From: Butyrivibrio sp. AE3004
GTDB lineage: Bacteria; Bacillota; Clostridia; Lachnospirales; Lachnospiraceae
Assembly: GCF_000703165.1 (NCBI RefSeq)
Contig: NZ_JNLQ01000001.1
Coordinates: 366,543-430,542, forward strand
Direction of reading: 5' to 3'
Length of the DNA stretch: 64,000 nt
Made by a program: the position numbers and the translations under genes. The notes beneath the pieces were generated by a model. The model searched no databases and was not told the DNA's origin. It worked only from the letters and a program-made list of their open reading frames with translations. Each line of letters opens with the position of its first letter. Position 1 is the first letter of the stretch. Shown here in pieces: positions 1 through 8,846 of this stretch.

Positions 1-85
1 CTTTTTCCTTGATATTTTCAGAAACAGAGTTTCTGTTATTTGCAAATGCTTCAGCAAAATTTTTTGATGATTTTCCGGCTGCCAT
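1..85 (-). CDS. ParB-like partition protein, N-terminal fragment (cut by window edge)
   Basis: An open frame begins with ATG at 85-83 on the minus strand and runs off the window after 28 codons. The start lies 1 nt past the parA stop, with a GGGGG-type ribosome site inside the end of parA, so the two are probably translationally coupled. The visible peptide starts MAAGKSSKNFAEAF and is polar and basic, as is common at ParB N-termini. No diagnostic ParB motif is visible; the identity is inferred from the parA-parB order. Confidence is good that it is a gene, moderate that it is ParB. Confidence 0.6.
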   Translation of the reverse strand, partial: MAAGKSSKNFAEAFANNRNSVSENIKEK

Positions 86-86
86 A

Positions 87-860
87 TTATTCTACCCCCA
101 GATATTCTTTAATAAAGTCCTCATAATCAAGCTCTACACCACTTCCTGATGAATAATCAATAAGAGGCATTTTCATGACCTGAGACTCTTCAACTGTTAC
201 CGTAGTACGAATACTTGTATCAAAAACTCTTGTACCCATTCTTTCAGCTTCAGCTTCTATAATGCTCTTTCCTGCCTGGCCTACTTTTGTGCGGCTGGAA
301 TGCATTGTAAGAAGTATACCTGCAACAGAAAGATTACTGTTAAACCTCTTCTGGACTGTTTTTATTGCTTCATAAATGTTTCCAAGTCCCTGGAGAGCAT
401 ATTCTGATGCCTTTATCGGAATTACAACATCATCAGCAACAATTAAAGAATTCATAAGAAGCTGGTTAACATTCGGACCTGTATCAATTACACAATATTC
501 ATATTCTGAAAGATCACTCTTTTCAAATGAATCTGAAAGTTCAAAAAGACCGTTTGGAGAGGATGAAAGCTTTGTTTCTGCCTCTGCAAGAAGTGGATCG
601 GCAGCAACAATATCACCGATTTCAGTGTGCTGAATGACATCACTGATTAATTTTTTGTTTTTGCCTGATTCAACAAGTACATCATAAAGCGTTGGGACAC
701 CCTCTATCTGTGCTCTGAATGTGTTTGAAGAGTTACATTGTTGATCTGTATCGATAAGGAGTGTTTTATGTCCTAACCGATTTAATATTGCACTCATCTG
801 GACGGCAGTAGTTGTTTTTGCAACGCCACCCTTCTGAGATGCGATTACGATGGTTCTCAT
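87..860 (-). CDS. parA: ParA family chromosome/plasmid partitioning ATPase
   Basis: A ParA/Soj-type deviant Walker ATPase of 257 aa that would drive DNA segregation together with a ParB. The deviant Walker A motif KGGVAKTTTA lies near residues 10-19, followed by the LLIDTDQQ Walker A' strand and the VIDTGP Walker B region. I chose ATG at 860 because a GGAGGT site lies 10 nt upstream (871-876); an in-frame ATG at 878 would put that site inside the gene. It lies just upstream of the parB-like start and faces away from the AT-rich tract, beside a palindrome at 924-940 that could be its operator. The DTDQQCNSSN sequence is unlike the usual Soj QANAT stretch, which fits a secondary-replicon ParA, but this is weak evidence. 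Confidence 0.92.
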   Translation of the reverse strand: MRTIVIASQKGGVAKTTTAVQMSAILNRLGHKTLLIDTDQQCNSSNTFRAQIEGVPTLYDVLVESGKNKKLISDVIQHTEIGDIVAADPLLAEAETKLSSSPNGLFELSDSFEKSDLSEYEYCVIDTGPNVNQLLMNSLIVADDVVIPIKASEYALQGLGNIYEAIKTVQKRFNSNLSVAGILLTMHSSRTKVGQAGKSIIEAEAERMGTRVFDTSIRTTVTVEESQVMKMPLIDYSSGSGVELDYEDFIKEYLGVE

Positions 861-923
861 GAAAATAATTACCTCCAAAAGGGAACAAATTTAGTAATAT
901 CCCCTATATTTTAATGCTGGAAT

Positions 924-940
924 TTGTGAATTTATCACAA
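924..940. promoter_or_regulatory. TTGTGA-N5-TCACAA palindrome upstream of parA
   Basis: A perfect inverted repeat with 6-bp arms and a 5-nt A/T spacer lies about 65 nt upstream of the parA start. A related TGTGA-N6-TCACA palindrome occurs at 1792-1807 on the other side of the AT-rich tract. Candidate roles are a parA operator or a ParB centromere-like site. The function is inferred. Confidence 0.45.
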
Positions 941-1960
941 AAAAACATACTATCATTCATACAAATTATATTATAAATATAAGAAATATTCAATATAAGA
1001 ATGATATAAATAATATGCTTATATTAATTAATTTAATTCATATATATCATATTTGTAAATTAATTAATAATTCTCATAACTAAAATATATCTTAACTTTC
1101 ACATATAAATTATATGTGTTAATAGACATATATATTTCATATATATCAAATCAAACATATAAATCAATTTAATTATTAAACTTATATAAGCAATATATCT
1201 TATATAAACATTAAAACATATCTTTATAATAAAACACATATTATACATATACACTAATAAACTAATATTAAATATATGACTCAATATACACATATTATAT
1301 ATATTTATGATATGTAGAATAAAACATAAAATAATTAACTGAAACATAAGACAAACATGAATAATATAATATATATCAATAATAAAATATATATCAATTA
1401 TAAAATATATATGATTGAATGAATAAATATTATATATATAAATAACAAAATATATATAAATGAAGGAATATATATAATATGTATCACTAATAATGTATAT
1501 ATGAGATATATAAGACACATAAGATAAATATGATAAATTACAAATATAATTAATATAAATAATGTCTATCATTAAATAAACATAATATATATAAAGCATA
1601 TAATACATATGTACGATATAAATAAATGTACACATATAATACAAATAACCAATAATGAACATATTAATAATATATTGCATTTAAATCATATATAAACTAT
1701 TTATTAATGTTGATATATTTATTATATTTATTATATCACATACATATATTAGATATGTCAATATAGTTATCTATGTAATAGATGTTACATTTGTGACATA
1801 AATCACATATCTAAACAAATTATTATTAAAGAGTGAATTGAATGAGATATATATGAATAATGTAACATTAATCACACATATCACATTATTCACATATGTT
1901 GCAATAAATGATATCGTTTTTTTTAATTAATTATATTCAAGATTTATTATATCAAACTAA
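941..1960. other. AT-rich, non-coding tract beside parAB (possible replication or partition origin)
   Basis: About 1 kb is built almost entirely of A and T, rich in ATATAT runs and imperfect direct repeats, for example three tandem copies of a unit ending in AAATATATAT with short spacers around 1367-1413. The long minus-strand frame at 1099-1680 encodes only a monotonous Ile/Tyr/Met string and is best read as a composition artefact. The right edge (1790-1900) carries several TCACA(T) words. Position beside parA and composition suggest a DNA-unwinding or partition site. No DnaA-box array was recognised by eye and no initiator gene is in the window. Confidence 0.5.
1792..1808. promoter_or_regulatory. 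TGTGA-N6-TCACA palindrome at right edge of AT-rich tract
   Basis: Arms TGTGA and TCACA flank a CATAAA spacer. It resembles the 924-940 palindrome, and three further TCACA(T) words follow at 1872-1896. The clustering of one motif at both borders of the AT-rich tract suggests protein binding sites such as ParB or an initiator. This is inference. Confidence 0.35.
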
Positions 1961-2363
1961 AACGTGCTATTTAAGGTTGTTTCGATAGTAATGTTCTTTA
2001 AAATAATTGTGGTCTTTTATGTAAATCACATAAACTGTGTCAAATTAGAAATAAAAAGCCTGTTTTTACGGGCATTTATTCTTGCGCTTACTGCCATTTT
2101 CCTTTTGGGGATGACTATTGTTTTTTTATCTTTTTTTCAGAGAATGATAATGGGTTTATATATTATTTGTTGTAATACTTGCACTATGAACAATATTGAA
2201 GATTTAATTACGCTTCAATGTAAGACATTATGATTCTGCGAGCAAAATAAGAGAGTAAGAACAAGTAAAGATACTTGTAAATTTGTAATCAAAACAAATA
2301 TAATGAAATTATCATAAAACAGATTTTTCTCTATAGTTTTTTCAGAACGGAAATATATTGTCT

Positions 2364-2882
2364 ATGAAAGATTTTGAAGCCTTAAAAGAAAAAAGCCTTA
2401 GTGACGTTAAGAATGCAGGAATTAAGATTGGAAAAATTGTATCCTGGGAGATAAATACAAGGGCTAAAACCAGGTGGGGACAATGTAAGAAAAATATTGA
2501 CGGAACATATGCAATACAGATTTCTTCGACGCTTCTTACAGATGATCGAATATCTGAAAAAGCAGTGCTCGAAACCATGATACATGAGATACTTCATACC
2601 TGTGAAAATGGGATGAATCACCAGGGAAATTGGAAAATCAACGCTGAAATCATGAACAGGACATATGGCTATAATATTAAGCGTATAACAAAGGGCAGTG
2701 AGAAAGGCGTTGAGGACTATAAGAGTAAACCGAGGGAAATTAAGTATATTTTTACCTGCAAAGGGTGCGGGGTACAGATATACAGAAAGAGAGATTCAAA
2801 ATTTACGAGAAATTACAGGAATTACTGCTGTGCAAGATGTGGGGCAGTAGCTTGGTCAAGAAAATCAGTACAAAGACAATAA
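2364..2882 (+). CDS. SprT-like zinc metallopeptidase-fold protein
   Basis: A SprT-like family protein of about 172 aa. The family signature is visible: an HEILHTC (HExxH-type) zinc site near residues 75-81, with a downstream H-x-G-x-W (HQGNW), followed by a C-terminal zinc ribbon with CKGCG and CCARCG cysteine pairs. In eukaryotes the SprT fold (Spartan) cleaves DNA-protein crosslinks; bacterial members are little studied. A TTG at 2358 is in frame, but ATG at 2364 is the simpler start; no strong ribosome site precedes either. It stands alone, ending before a terminator at 2947. Family assignment is secure, function is not. Confidence 0.85.
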   Translation: MKDFEALKEKSLSDVKNAGIKIGKIVSWEINTRAKTRWGQCKKNIDGTYAIQISSTLLTDDRISEKAVLETMIHEILHTCENGMNHQGNWKINAEIMNRTYGYNIKRITKGSEKGVEDYKSKPREIKYIFTCKGCGVQIYRKRDSKFTRNYRNYCCARCGAVAWSRKSVQRQ

Positions 2883-2946
2883 AAATTTAATAATTTCCAG
2901 GATGTGAGGATTTTTTCTAATTGAAAATTCATATCAAGGATAAGTC

Positions 2947-2985
2947 AAGCTATAGTGAGTCGAGGGATTTGCTATGGCTTTTTTT
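2947..2985 (+). terminator. Rho-independent terminator after the sprT-like gene
   Basis: AAGCTATAG pairs with CTATGGCTT (one G-T pair) and is followed by a run of T. It lies 65 nt past the sprT-like stop codon. Confidence 0.65.
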
Positions 2986-3127
2986 GTAAAACAAATACTG
3001 AAATGTTAAAAATTTATGTGATGGGATAATAAGGGCACGGCTGTTTCTTGTAGGGGCTAGGTGAAAATGATAAGATTAGTCTATTACAATGCGGAAGTTT
3101 ATTTGAGTTTCTTGTGAGGGTGAGATT

Positions 3128-4230
3128 ATGGGTACTTTTATAGAACTCTTTGAAGCAAATGTCCGTGATCATAGGGATAACACTGCGGTAATTGATTCTG
3201 TGACAGGAATCAGCCTGACATATGGGGAATTGGATACCATGGCGGGGAAGCTGGCTGCAAAACTTCAATCCGGCGGTGTTGAAAAGGGCGACGCTATCGC
3301 CGTTGTACTGCCGCACAGTATTGATTTTATCGCTTCCGTGCTTGCGGGTATGAAACTTGGAGCGGCTGTTGCGCCGTTAAATGGATCATATCCACCAAGC
3401 AGGCTTGCATATATATCATGACTGTCAGGCAAAGGCGGTGATCACTCCTGATTACGTTAAAGGTTTGGATGATTATTCTCCGATTGAATGCAGTGCACTG
3501 ATTTCGGCTGATGATGCGGCATTGCTTGTCTATACTTCAGGATCCACAGGGAATCCGAAGGGTGTCCTGATCGATCATGGCGCTATTTTTGATAGCATAG
3601 ACCGAACAGTAAAATTCATCGAACTAACCGGACATGATGTGATAGGGCTGGGTGTTCCCTTCTTTTTCATTGCCGGATTGATAAATCTGTTTTGCGGGCT
3701 GGGGGTTGGAACGTCCAATATCCTGATACCTGTGTCTGCTATGCGCAATCCTGTGGAATTGTCCAAGATAGTGACAAAGGAGCAGGTAACAGTAACCTTT
3801 ATCAGTCCAAAGATGCTGCGATTTTTCAGGGTTTTTCCCGAATCACGGTTGCGACTGGTGGTTACCGGTAGTGAACGTCTGAGTGGAATCTACTCGAAAG
3901 ATTTTCAGATTAAAAACGTTTATGGAGCGGTGCCTGTAGAGGAAAAATGCGAGTATACCATACAGGTGCTTGCACGCTCGGGATTTTTCTGGAACATCCC
4001 GGATGAAAAGTATATCCGAAAATTTATTGAAGGTATGGCAGGCTTGGCATTTTTTGATGAAAGCATGCTGTACAGATGAGCAGAGACATGATGATAAAGC
4101 AAGTGTGATTGAAAGAGTAGGAAGAATCATTCCGAATTGCGCGACATATATGCTTAAGGGACGTGGTCATATGAAGTTTCTTTCGGAAGAAGAAAAGAAG
4201 ATGATAGTAGATTTTTTGCTGGAGGAATAA
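3128..4230 (+). pseudogene. Broken AMP-binding acyl-CoA ligase fused to the tail of an alpha/beta hydrolase
   Basis: Three frames must be joined. The first (from ATG 3128, ribosome site GAGGGTGAG) holds the start of an AMP-forming acyl-CoA synthetase. At an AT dinucleotide tract near 3408-3418 the frame shifts, and the second frame carries the P-loop-like LLVYTSGSTGNPKG motif A3 of the ANL superfamily. The synthetase ends early, lacking its C-terminal GRxKD and lid regions. A third frame from about 4070 ends with IPNCATYMLKGRGHMKF, typical of the catalytic-His region of alpha/beta hydrolases. The missing domain ends show real deletion as well as frameshift, so no active enzyme is expected. 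Related fragments occur at 7282-7992. Confidence 0.8.
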
Positions 4231-4260
4231 ATATCTTACAGGATAGGGTACTTATCTTAG

Positions 4261-4396
4261 ATGTTACTAATAGTAGCAGTACAATTTGTGGCAAATGGGC
4301 TAAAAGTAAAATCAAAATTCTCCACTATAGAGTAGTTTATAGTTGTTTATGGTCGAAGTTCTGCCTATATCATGAAAAGACCAGAAAGAGGCAGAA
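4261..4396 (-). repeat. Dispersed repeat, copy 1 (inverted relative to 61902-62027)
   Basis: Read on the minus strand, this stretch matches 61902-62027 over most of its length, including ATATAGGCAGAACTTCGA and TACTTTTAGCC, with scattered differences and small gaps. Both copies contain a CTGCC...GGCAG inverted repeat at one end. Neither copy is coding. It may be a degenerate small mobile repeat or a conserved small RNA; the sequence alone does not decide. Confidence 0.65.
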
Positions 4397-4582
4397 TGCG
4401 TTACTTAAAGTGGCCCCCAAGATGTGGACGAAGTCAAATATATATTTTGGCAGGATTTTAAACACCGAATCCAACATGTGGACACCAAATTGGCTGTAAA
4501 ATAATGTTAAAAGACTCATGGCTACTGTCTCTTTTAGCAAAATTATAAATAGAATAAAGCAATAGTTAGTTATTCTCAAAAG

Positions 4583-4624
4583 ATAAAAACTGGGGATGAA
4601 GTACGATGACCCTCATCCCCAGTT
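4583..4624 (-). terminator. Rho-independent terminator for the minus-strand gene at 4636
   Basis: A 12-bp perfect stem, AACTGGGGATGA with TCATCCCCAGTT, is followed on the minus strand by a T-rich run. It lies 12 nt past the stop of the 4636-5313 gene. The rest of 4231-4582 holds only the dispersed repeat and no recognisable gene. Confidence 0.85.
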
Positions 4625-4635
4625 GCTCTCTTATA

Positions 4636-5313
4636 TTAAACTACAGTAAGGAGTTTGTTTTTAATGCATATTCTTGCTGCAAGAATTTTCTCAATTGAAT
4701 TGCCGAATTCTACGATGATTTTTCCCATAGAAATGGATTTAACCGTTCCCTGACCGTATTTGGTGTGATTAACAGAACAGCCTTCGGGATATATTTCTTT
4801 TATCTCTTCATCTGTAAGTTCGGGCTCAACCACTTTGGTCACTTTCACAACAGGTACCGGAGCCTTTGCTTTTGGCTTGTAGGTACTATTTTCACAAAGG
4901 CAATCAAGAATAAGATCAAGATTCTCATTTGTAAAGAAAATGATTTCGTGAGGCAGATTTTTCTCTGTTTCGTTTAACTGTAAAAGTCTGTTGCCGTTCT
5001 TTATAAAAAGGATTGCTTTACTTCCTACTTCTTCATATCCGGAGATAATGTCCTCAATTTCTTCCCTATCGGTCTCTCTTAAAATGATAGCAAGATTTTC
5101 TGAATCAGCCATTCTTTTGATGGCATTAAAATCTTTTTCAGTAGCATGAAACTGGTAACGATTAAATAAAAGAGTGTTAACATTCAAAATTGAGCCATGA
5201 TCGCCAAACTGGCAGATTTTATTCATGTCAGCATCACGCTTCATAGTCATCTTCAGTTCCTTATTTTGAATTAGTTCGCATGCGTCTTCGTAAGAATATA
5301 ATTGATTATCCAT
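4636..5313 (-). CDS. Hypothetical protein with a UvrD/PcrA-type C-terminal Tudor-like domain
   Basis: A 225-aa soluble protein. The last ~55 residues (GCSVNHTKYGQGTVKSIS, then KIIVEFGNSIEKIL) resemble the small beta-barrel Tudor-like domain at the C-terminus of UvrD/PcrA helicases, which binds RNA polymerase in those proteins. The first ~150 residues match nothing I recognise; they are charged, with no membrane segment or signal peptide. A basic, proline/valine-rich linker joins the two parts. It is monocistronic, with its own terminator. A nucleic-acid or polymerase-associated role is a guess from the C-terminal fold alone. Confidence 0.75.
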   Translation of the reverse strand: MDNQLYSYEDACELIQNKELKMTMKRDADMNKICQFGDHGSILNVNTLLFNRYQFHATEKDFNAIKRMADSENLAIILRETDREEIEDIISGYEEVGSKAILFIKNGNRLLQLNETEKNLPHEIIFFTNENLDLILDCLCENSTYKPKAKAPVPVVKVTKVVEPELTDEEIKEIYPEGCSVNHTKYGQGTVKSISMGKIIVEFGNSIEKILAARICIKNKLLTVV

Positions 5314-5657
5314 GTAGTTAAAATTCCTTTTTCCTTCCTGTAAAAAATTGCGTAGGATGTATCATACAACATCAAAAGATGGCTTTCAATAGACTTAAAT
5401 TTATTTGTTGATTATGCACAATTTATATTAAAAGTATGAATCCAAAAAAATATAAGCTGACAAATTTTTGAACTTTTTATTCTTTATATTGGAGAAAAAT
5501 CTAAAAAAAGAAATTAACTTTTTATGCTTATTTAATAATATTGGAGGTTAGGGAATAGTAAAATAAAAATTAGATTGTTTCATATTACGTATTAACTTGT
5601 ATTTTTTCTTAAGAATCTTCCACAAGAAGTATTTTTAGGACAAAGGGTGAGAAAATT
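5314..5657. other. Divergent intergenic region, no gene seen
   Basis: AT-rich DNA between divergently transcribed genes. It must hold promoters in both directions, but I could not pick a convincing -35/-10 pair. No RNA gene or repeat was recognised. Confidence 0.6.
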
Positions 5658-7280
5658 ATGAAAAAAACAGTAATAACAGCATGTAGTCTGGTTCTTGCGG
5701 CAGTCATAGGAAGTACAGGTTGTGGAAAAATCAGCTTAAAAAATCCCAACATGAAAAACTCGGAAACAAATTCGGAATTAAAAACTGAAGATAATACTGA
5801 AGTAAAAACAGAAACAAATACAGAAACAAATACAGAAACAAATACAGGAGCAACAACAGAAGCAAAAACAGAAGCAAAAACAGAAGAAACTACAGAAGCA
5901 AAAACAGAAACAACAACTGAAGCAAAAGCAGAAACAACTGCTGAAGACAATACAGAAGCAAATTCTGAAGCAACTTCAGAAGTAAATGCTGAATCAAACA
6001 CAGAAACAGAGACGAATACAGGATCAACCCAAAATATCGATGAAGAAGCGAATGCAGGTGGAAGGATTATAGACTATGACGGATATAAGCTTGATCAGGT
6101 TGTTATTCTGAGTAGACATAATATTAGATCCCCGCTTAGCGGAGGAGATTCACTTCTTGGTAAGATCACGCCTCATGAGTGGTTTAATTGGACCTCTGCG
6201 CCAAGTGAATTATCACTACGCGGAGGAGTTCTTGAAACTCAGATGGGACAGTATTTCAGACAGTGGGCAGAAGAAGAGGAACTTATACCGACAAACTATC
6301 ATCCTGATAACGGCCAGGTTAGAATTTACGCAAATTCAAAACAAAGAACCATTGCGACAGCACAGTATTTTACTGCCGGAATGTTCCCTACAGCAGGGTT
6401 ACCTGTTGAGTATCATATGGAATTTGACAAAATGGATCCGGTGTTCACCCCTCAGCTTACTTTTTGGACGGACGAATATGAAAAAGACGCTAAGGATCAG
6501 ATCTATGAATATTATGCGGATGCAATGAAAAGTCTTAATGATAATTATGAGCTTTTATCAGACGTGATCGATCTGGAAGAATCAAATGGATTTAAGGACC
6601 AAAGTATTACAGCATTTACTGCGGGAGATGAGGAGTTTTCATTAAAAGAAGGAGCTGAGCCGGGAGTGAGCGGATCTTTGAAAACTGCTTGTTCAGTAAG
6701 TGATGCGCTGGTTCTCCAATACTACGAAGAAAGTGACACACAAAAAGCAGGTTTTGGACAGGAACTAACATATGAACAATGGAAGAGCATATCAGAGATA
6801 AAAGATGTGTACGGTGATGTTTTATTCACAGCTCCAATGATTGCTGTAAATGTTGCTTACCCTCTTGTTAGCGAAATTTATGATGAGATGAATACTGATG
6901 GAAGGGTTTTCACATTCCTTTGCGGACATGATTCAAATGTAGGAAGTGTTCTTGCTGCTATTGGAGCAGAGGATTATGAGCTTCCAAATGCAATAGAAAA
7001 AAAGACCCCAATAGGCTGCAAGATTGTTTTTACAAAGTGGAGTAAAGGTTCTGAGGTTTTCTGGTCTGCCGATCTCGTATATCAGACACCGTCGCAGCTT
7101 AGAAATATGCCAATACTTGATACAGACAGCAATTCACCGGAGATATTCCACATTAGTTTTAAGAATATAAAACAAAATGAGGATGGACTGTATAAAGCTG
7201 ATGAGTTTATGAAAATTTTCCTGGATGCAATGGACTCATATGAAAGCCTTTATCAGGAGTATGTAGAAAAAGCGGCGTAA
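5658..7280 (+). CDS. Histidine acid phosphatase lipoprotein (glucose-1-phosphatase/phytase-like)
   Basis: A 540-aa secreted phosphomonoesterase of the branch-2 histidine phosphatase family. A lipoprotein signal peptide ends at STGC near residue 22. A long Thr/Glu/Ala/Asn linker follows (about residues 35-125), then the catalytic domain with the nucleophile motif SRHNIRSP near 155, RTIATAQYF near 225, and the proton-donor motif CGHDSNVG near 425. These are the RHxxRxP and HD hallmarks, so it should be active. Likely substrates are sugar phosphates or inositol phosphates outside the cell. The gene stands alone with a GGGTGAG ribosome site. The linker is encoded by near-tandem ACAGAAACAAAT-type repeats, so its length may vary between strains. 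Confidence 0.9.
   Translation: MKKTVITACSLVLAAVIGSTGCGKISLKNPNMKNSETNSELKTEDNTEVKTETNTETNTETNTGATTEAKTEAKTEETTEAKTETTTEAKAETTAEDNTEANSEATSEVNAESNTETETNTGSTQNIDEEANAGGRIIDYDGYKLDQVVILSRHNIRSPLSGGDSLLGKITPHEWFNWTSAPSELSLRGGVLETQMGQYFRQWAEEEELIPTNYHPDNGQVRIYANSKQRTIATAQYFTAGMFPTAGLPVEYHMEFDKMDPVFTPQLTFWTDEYEKDAKDQIYEYYADAMKSLNDNYELLSDVIDLEESNGFKDQSITAFTAGDEEFSLKEGAEPGVSGSLKTACSVSDALVLQYYEESDTQKAGFGQELTYEQWKSISEIKDVYGDVLFTAPMIAVNVAYPLVSEIYDEMNTDGRVFTFLCGHDSNVGSVLAAIGAEDYELPNAIEKKTPIGCKIVFTKWSKGSEVFWSADLVYQTPSQLRNMPILDTDSNSPEIFHISFKNIKQNEDGLYKADEFMKIFLDAMDSYESLYQEYVEKAA
5766..6030 (+). repeat. Coding repeat tract for the Thr/Glu/Ala linker
   Basis: Imperfect tandem repeats of ACAGAA-AMA units, including three consecutive ACAGAAACAAAT 12-mers around 5808-5846, all in frame within the phosphatase gene. 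Units are multiples of 3, so expansion or contraction would keep the frame. It probably acts as a flexible stalk between lipid anchor and enzyme. Confidence 0.75.
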
Positions 7281-7281
7281 T

Positions 7282-7992
7282 AACCTCCCTTTTGTAATTG
7301 CAAAATCAAACAAACCCAGAGTAATTGGCGGTGAAGAAACAAACTACCATATGCTTGATGTAACATATCATGACAACGTGATGAGTTTTTCGATGTTTCA
7401 TGGACTGTGCGATGGGCTTGGACTAAACCGGTTTATTGAAGCCACGCTTTACCATTATTTTTGCGAAAAAGATGGAAAAGAATACAGTGATGAGGGAATT
7501 ATAACTTCGAAGATTCCCTATGATGAAAGTGAAAATTATGATGCATTTGCCATAAAGACAAATGCCGATACAAAAGAATTAAAAAAGCTTGGCTTTTTTG
7601 ATGAAGACGGTTTTCTTCATTTATCCGGACGAATAAAAGACGTGATCATAAGAGGCGGAGAAAATATTGTTCCCGTCACCAGTCTTATAAATGATCTGGC
7701 ATCGTCTGTGGGATATTCAGCAAAGCGTGCAATGTCCATACGACTTGCTGTTGAGGAAATGCTTACGGAACGCATAATGGATGCGTATTCAGCATCAGGA
7801 GATATAAGAGTTCAGGTTGTCCTTATGCCTGAGTGGTTAAGAGTAGCTTTCAGCGATGATGGCACAGAATACTATATAGATAAAAGGCGCGATACGTCCA
7901 TGAGCGCAAAAATCATTCTGAAGGCAGTCAGTGATTTTCATACAGATTACGTAGAAGGAAAACCGCTATATTGCATGGATTTCCTGTATTAG
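7282..7992 (+). pseudogene. Chimeric remnant: condensation domain + acyl-CoA ligase tail + HATPase-like tail
   Basis: An open frame without a natural start joins pieces of three families. The first part has the FHGLCDGLG motif, like the HxxxDG of NRPS condensation or acetyltransferase domains. Next comes GFFDEDGFLHLSGRIKDVII, the C-terminal hinge of acyl-CoA ligases. Last is an anti-sigma-type HATPase segment with AVEEML. Each domain is incomplete, and the frame continues upstream of ATG 7351 back to the phosphatase stop. I infer in-frame deletions that collapsed a multi-gene locus whose other remains are at 3128-4230. The frame could still be translated from 7351, but no intact enzyme results. 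Confidence 0.7.
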
Positions 7993-8205
7993 AATGATAT
8001 AGACATTAAGGGATTTTTATTAAAAGAGGCACAGGCATGAAGAATTAAGAATCGGTTTATATTTTTTTTATAGGATAATTGACGCTTTGCCGAATATAAT
8101 AATCATATAGATAGTTTGATATATTCAGTGTAAGGGTGCGGGGCATGAGTGGTGCGTCTGCAGATAACCGAATCTATTAGGTCTAAGTGCACAGGAGAAT
8201 AAAAA

Positions 8206-8790
8206 ATGAAAACTGATATAATTCTGGTGTCTAACAAGGGATATGGGATAGAAGATGCGCTCGAACAGATTGATAAAATAGCAGAGCAGCTTGAGGTATC
8301 TGAAAGGGAAGCGTTGCATCTTCATTTACTCGGAGAAGAGATGATGAACATGGTGCATTCTATTATTGGTGGACTTGAGGGTAAGTTCTGGGCGGAGGTT
8401 TCCGGAAAAGAATGTATATTCCATCTAAAGACCATTACTTTGCTTGACAGAGAACAGCAAAAGCAACTGATTTCAGCTGCCACCAATGGTAAAAATGAAG
8501 CACATCGTGGAATAATGGGCAAAATGCATGCTTTTTTTGAGCCTATGCCAATAGATGATACCCCGGAATATTTGCTTGATACTATTGTGGCTGATTCTAA
8601 CGGAGACCTTACATGGTCACTTGAGGCATATAAGGAGCGTCTTCGAAAGAACAAGGATATAGCCGAAGGAGCAAAAGTAGAATGGGATGAACTTGAAAAA
8701 TCACTTGTAACCCATCTTGCGGATAATATTAAGGTTAGTATTAAAGGGCATGACCTGGACCTTGTTATCAATAAAAAGATAAATAATTGA
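8206..8790 (+). CDS. Anti-sigma-factor-like HATPase-fold protein
   Basis: A 194-aa soluble protein. The LHLLGEEMMNMV stretch near residues 40-52 resembles the N-box of GHKL/HATPase_c proteins such as SpoIIAB/RsbW-type anti-sigma kinases. The segment that follows (ECIFHLK) fits the next beta strand. I see no clear G-box, so ATP binding is uncertain. A GGAG ribosome site precedes ATG 8206. It follows the chimeric pseudogene that also ends in an HATPase-like segment, so it may be the surviving member of that locus. It precedes the HD-kinase fusion gene by 56 nt. Confidence 0.6.
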   Translation: MKTDIILVSNKGYGIEDALEQIDKIAEQLEVSEREALHLHLLGEEMMNMVHSIIGGLEGKFWAEVSGKECIFHLKTITLLDREQQKQLISAATNGKNEAHRGIMGKMHAFFEPMPIDDTPEYLLDTIVADSNGDLTWSLEAYKERLRKNKDIAEGAKVEWDELEKSLVTHLADNIKVSIKGHDLDLVINKKINN

Positions 8791-8846
8791 CATATTAAAG
8801 TTTTGTCAAAGGGGTAATCAGGGGGTTCCTAAGGAACGGAAAATAT

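Noticed and set aside
1099..1680. 193-aa minus-strand open frame in the AT-rich tract
   Set aside because: The product is an almost pure Ile/Tyr/Met/His string without motifs or ribosome site. ATAT-rich DNA gives such frames by chance.
2058..2073. GCCTG-TTTTTAC-GGGC hairpin as a terminator
   Set aside because: The stem is only 4-5 bp and no gene ends before it.
1964..2233. 89-aa hydrophobic frame starting with GTG
   Set aside because: No ribosome site, no recognisable family, and it begins at the edge of the AT-rich tract. It could be a small membrane protein, but I cannot support it.
8079..8100. TTGACG and TATAAT words as the promoter of the 8206 gene
   Set aside because: They are only 10 nt apart, too close for a sigma-70-type promoter.
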